From Palsa-1447 sp964414785 (GTDB lineage Bacteria; Verrucomicrobiota; Verrucomicrobiia; Opitutales; Opitutaceae), in contig CAYPXZ010000001.1 of assembly GCA_964414785.1 (NCBI GenBank), positions 1 to 64,000 of the forward strand: a stretch of DNA of 64,000 bases. Direction: 5' to 3'. Positions 62,703 to 64,000 of the stretch are shown piece by piece. Below the pieces are notes generated by a model. That model was not told the DNA's origin, searched no databases, and worked only from the letters and a program-made list of their open reading frames with translations. Position 1 is the first letter of the stretch, and every line of letters begins with the position of its first letter. Made by a program: the position numbers and the translations under genes.

Positions 62703-62779
62703 TGGCGTCCCCGGCGTGACTCGAACACGCGACCATCTGATTAGAAATCAGATGCTCTATCCAGCTGAGCTACGGGGAC
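62703..62779 (-). tRNA. tRNA-Arg (anticodon TCT)
   Basis: On the minus strand a complete cloverleaf is found: acceptor GTCCCCG/CGGGGAC with discriminator G and encoded CCA, D arm TAGCTCAGCTGGATAGAG, anticodon loop TTTCTAA (anticodon TCT, reading AGA) and T arm with GTTCGAGTC. It is divergent from tRNA-Asp. Confidence 0.96.
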
Positions 62780-62921
62780 ACAGCATCGCGTTTGGCACAT
62801 CTGCATTGGCCTTTCAACACGGCATTTCTGTGTCCTTCGGGGGCCTCCGACAGGGGGTCCGGAGAATTCCTTCTTGACCGATCCGATGGGACTCCGGAAA
62901 GTGACCGTTCTTGCCTACCAT

Positions 62922-62998
62922 GGGGTGGTAGCTCAGCTGGTTAGAGCGTCTGCCTGTCACGCAGAAGGTCGCGGGTTCGAGTCCCGTCCATCCCGCCA
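62922..62998 (+). tRNA. tRNA-Asp (anticodon GTC)
   Basis: Cloverleaf with acceptor GGGGTGG/CCATCCC (one G-T pair), D arm AGCTCAGCTGGTTAGAG, anticodon stem TCTGC/GCAGA with loop CTGTCAC (anticodon GTC), T arm GCGGGTTCGAGTCCCGT and encoded CCA. Confidence 0.96.
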
Positions 62999-63135
62999 TT
63001 TTGCAAGAATATAGAGGCTAATAATTTAGGGAAATCTGTTTCTGCGGGAGGCGGTCGGATGGCGACGCAGTTGAAACACAGGTTTCACCAGATCCGCGTT
63101 CCGCTTGGCCAGCAGAGCCGCGGACGTAAGGGCCC

Positions 63136-63984
63136 TCACTCCTGGCTCAGCGTGAAGACAATGGGCACCTGCATGTGCACAAACACGGCGCGGCCACCCT
63201 TTCTACCGGGACTAAATGTCCATTTTCTGACGGCGGTACAGGCAGGCTCTTCAAATTCGCGATGGTTCGAATGGATCGCGGTTGCGTTTCGGACGTTGCC
63301 ATTTGGATCCACAATGAAGTCGACCACGGTTTCACCGGAGATTCCCAGCCGCCGCATGCTTTCCGGGAAGACCGGGCGGGCCATGTATTTTGCGACCGGT
63401 TGCTCGTCCAGCTGGGACAGATTGAACGGGTGATCGGCTAGACCCCCGCCACCCGTGGGAATCTTGGTCATCGTTATGTCCACCACCGGGTGCGGGGGCT
63501 CGATCGGCACGGTGAAATCGGAGGTTGTTGCCCGTAACGGCACATCTTGAAGTTGGGGCGGCCCTATGTCCGGCTTTGCTTCCCTCGGGGCTTGGCTTTC
63601 CTCATTGGGAATCGGGGGATCCGTGTCTACTGGGAAAGGAATCTGGGTTGTTGTGACAGGGACCACGTGGATCGGAGGAGTCGCGTGGGTGATTTCGCCG
63701 TACCTGGCGACCCCGGCGACCAATAGGATGGTTAACGAGGCGGCAAAGGCCAGGTTCCGGCGCCTCACGGCGGCGAATGAAGCCATGAGCTCATTGCGCC
63801 TTTCCTCGGAAAGCTTCATCGGCTCCCTGTCGGGGCACACGGCCACCAGGGCGAGATCTCGCATCGCCTCAACCCGGTTCCTAAAGGCCGCGATCTCCGG
63901 CTTTGTGCCGGCAAGTTTCTCAAGTTCCGACGATTCTGAAGCGGATGCCTCGCCGGACACCCAGCAGATGACCCGCTCTTCCAT
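63136..63984 (-). CDS. TonB-like energy-transducing protein with anti-sigma-like N-terminus
   Basis: A 282-residue protein. The N-terminal ~75 residues are cytoplasmic and resemble the short N-terminal domain of anti-sigma factors (MEERVICWVSGEASASESSE, then helices to about 72). One membrane segment follows (about 77-93), then a Pro-rich periplasmic spacer (about 100-185) and a TonB C-terminal domain (about 195-282; RPVFPESMRRLGISGETVVD, VDPNGNVRNATAIHSNH, CTAVRKWTFSPGRKGG). TonB couples ExbBD to outer-membrane receptors. The start ATG at 63984 is close to the window edge; the upstream gene, perhaps an ECF sigma factor, is not visible. Confidence 0.85.
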   Translation of the reverse strand: MEERVICWVSGEASASESSELEKLAGTKPEIAAFRNRVEAMRDLALVAVCPDREPMKLSEERRNELMASFAAVRRRNLAFAASLTILLVAGVARYGEITHATPPIHVVPVTTTQIPFPVDTDPPIPNEESQAPREAKPDIGPPQLQDVPLRATTSDFTVPIEPPHPVVDITMTKIPTGGGGLADHPFNLSQLDEQPVAKYMARPVFPESMRRLGISGETVVDFIVDPNGNVRNATAIHSNHREFEEPACTAVRKWTFSPGRKGGRAVFVHMQVPIVFTLSQE

Positions 63985-64000
63985 GTCAGGTGTGATCAGA

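Overview
The window looks like a piece of chromosome from a GC-rich Verrucomicrobiota bacterium, most likely of the Opitutales/Opitutaceae type. This is an inference from gene content: a long IspG with an internal insertion, an unusually long PurF, CRTAC1 (FG-GAP plus ASPIC/UnbV) proteins next to a vanadium-haloperoxidase-like enzyme, a MreBCD-PBP2 block and an E. coli YicI-like alpha-xylosidase. No insertion sequence, prophage, CRISPR array or rRNA was seen; nearly all of the window reads as stable core chromosome. Three tRNAs are present: Pro-GGG, Arg-TCT and Asp-GTC.

Layout. 1-2.1 kb: partial gcvP, nth, tRNA-Pro. 2.1-7.6 kb: the most unusual block. A gene-free stretch rich in inverted repeats precedes a DAHP synthase fused to a response-regulator receiver domain, then a chorismatase-family gene. 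Convergent to these lies a LytS/LytTR-type two-component pair whose receiver is a close relative of the one fused to the DAHP synthase. 7.6-14.2 kb: three exported or anchored proteins (CRTAC1, haloperoxidase-like, double CRTAC1). 14.2-16.0 kb: an SPFH / PH-like / ribbon-helix-helix operon behind a perfect 30-bp palindrome that overlaps a plausible promoter. 16-20.7 kb: ligA, a small unknown gene, dnaA and a possible oriC. 20.7-27 kb: uppS-cdsA-dxr-rseP-ispG on the minus strand. 27-32 kb: nucleoside phosphorylase, then MoxR-DUF58-transglutaminase. 32-36.4 kb: mreB-mreC-mreD-mrdA. 36.5-46 kb: Kef-type antiporter, tatA, dnaG-rpoD, a DUF362-like exported protein, a lone nuoA, an EIIA/PK_C-like/diadenylate-cyclase fusion, and rpmG. 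46-53 kb: mrp, tolB-like, sodA, tadA, alpha-xylosidase and small genes. 53-61 kb: infA, xer recombinase and purS-Q-L-F-M. 61-64 kb: a CBM20-like protein with a histone-like tail, an acyltransferase, two tRNAs and a TonB-like protein.

How genes may work together. The DAHP synthase feeds the shikimate pathway whose end product, chorismate, is the substrate of the neighbouring chorismatase; the fused receiver domain and adjacent sensor kinase suggest that entry of carbon is under signal control (inference). The diadenylate-cyclase fusion and the Kef antiporter with TrkA_C-like domains could be parts of c-di-AMP control of potassium (inference). The isoprenoid, undecaprenyl-phosphate, Mre/PBP2 and CdsA genes form an envelope-building region.
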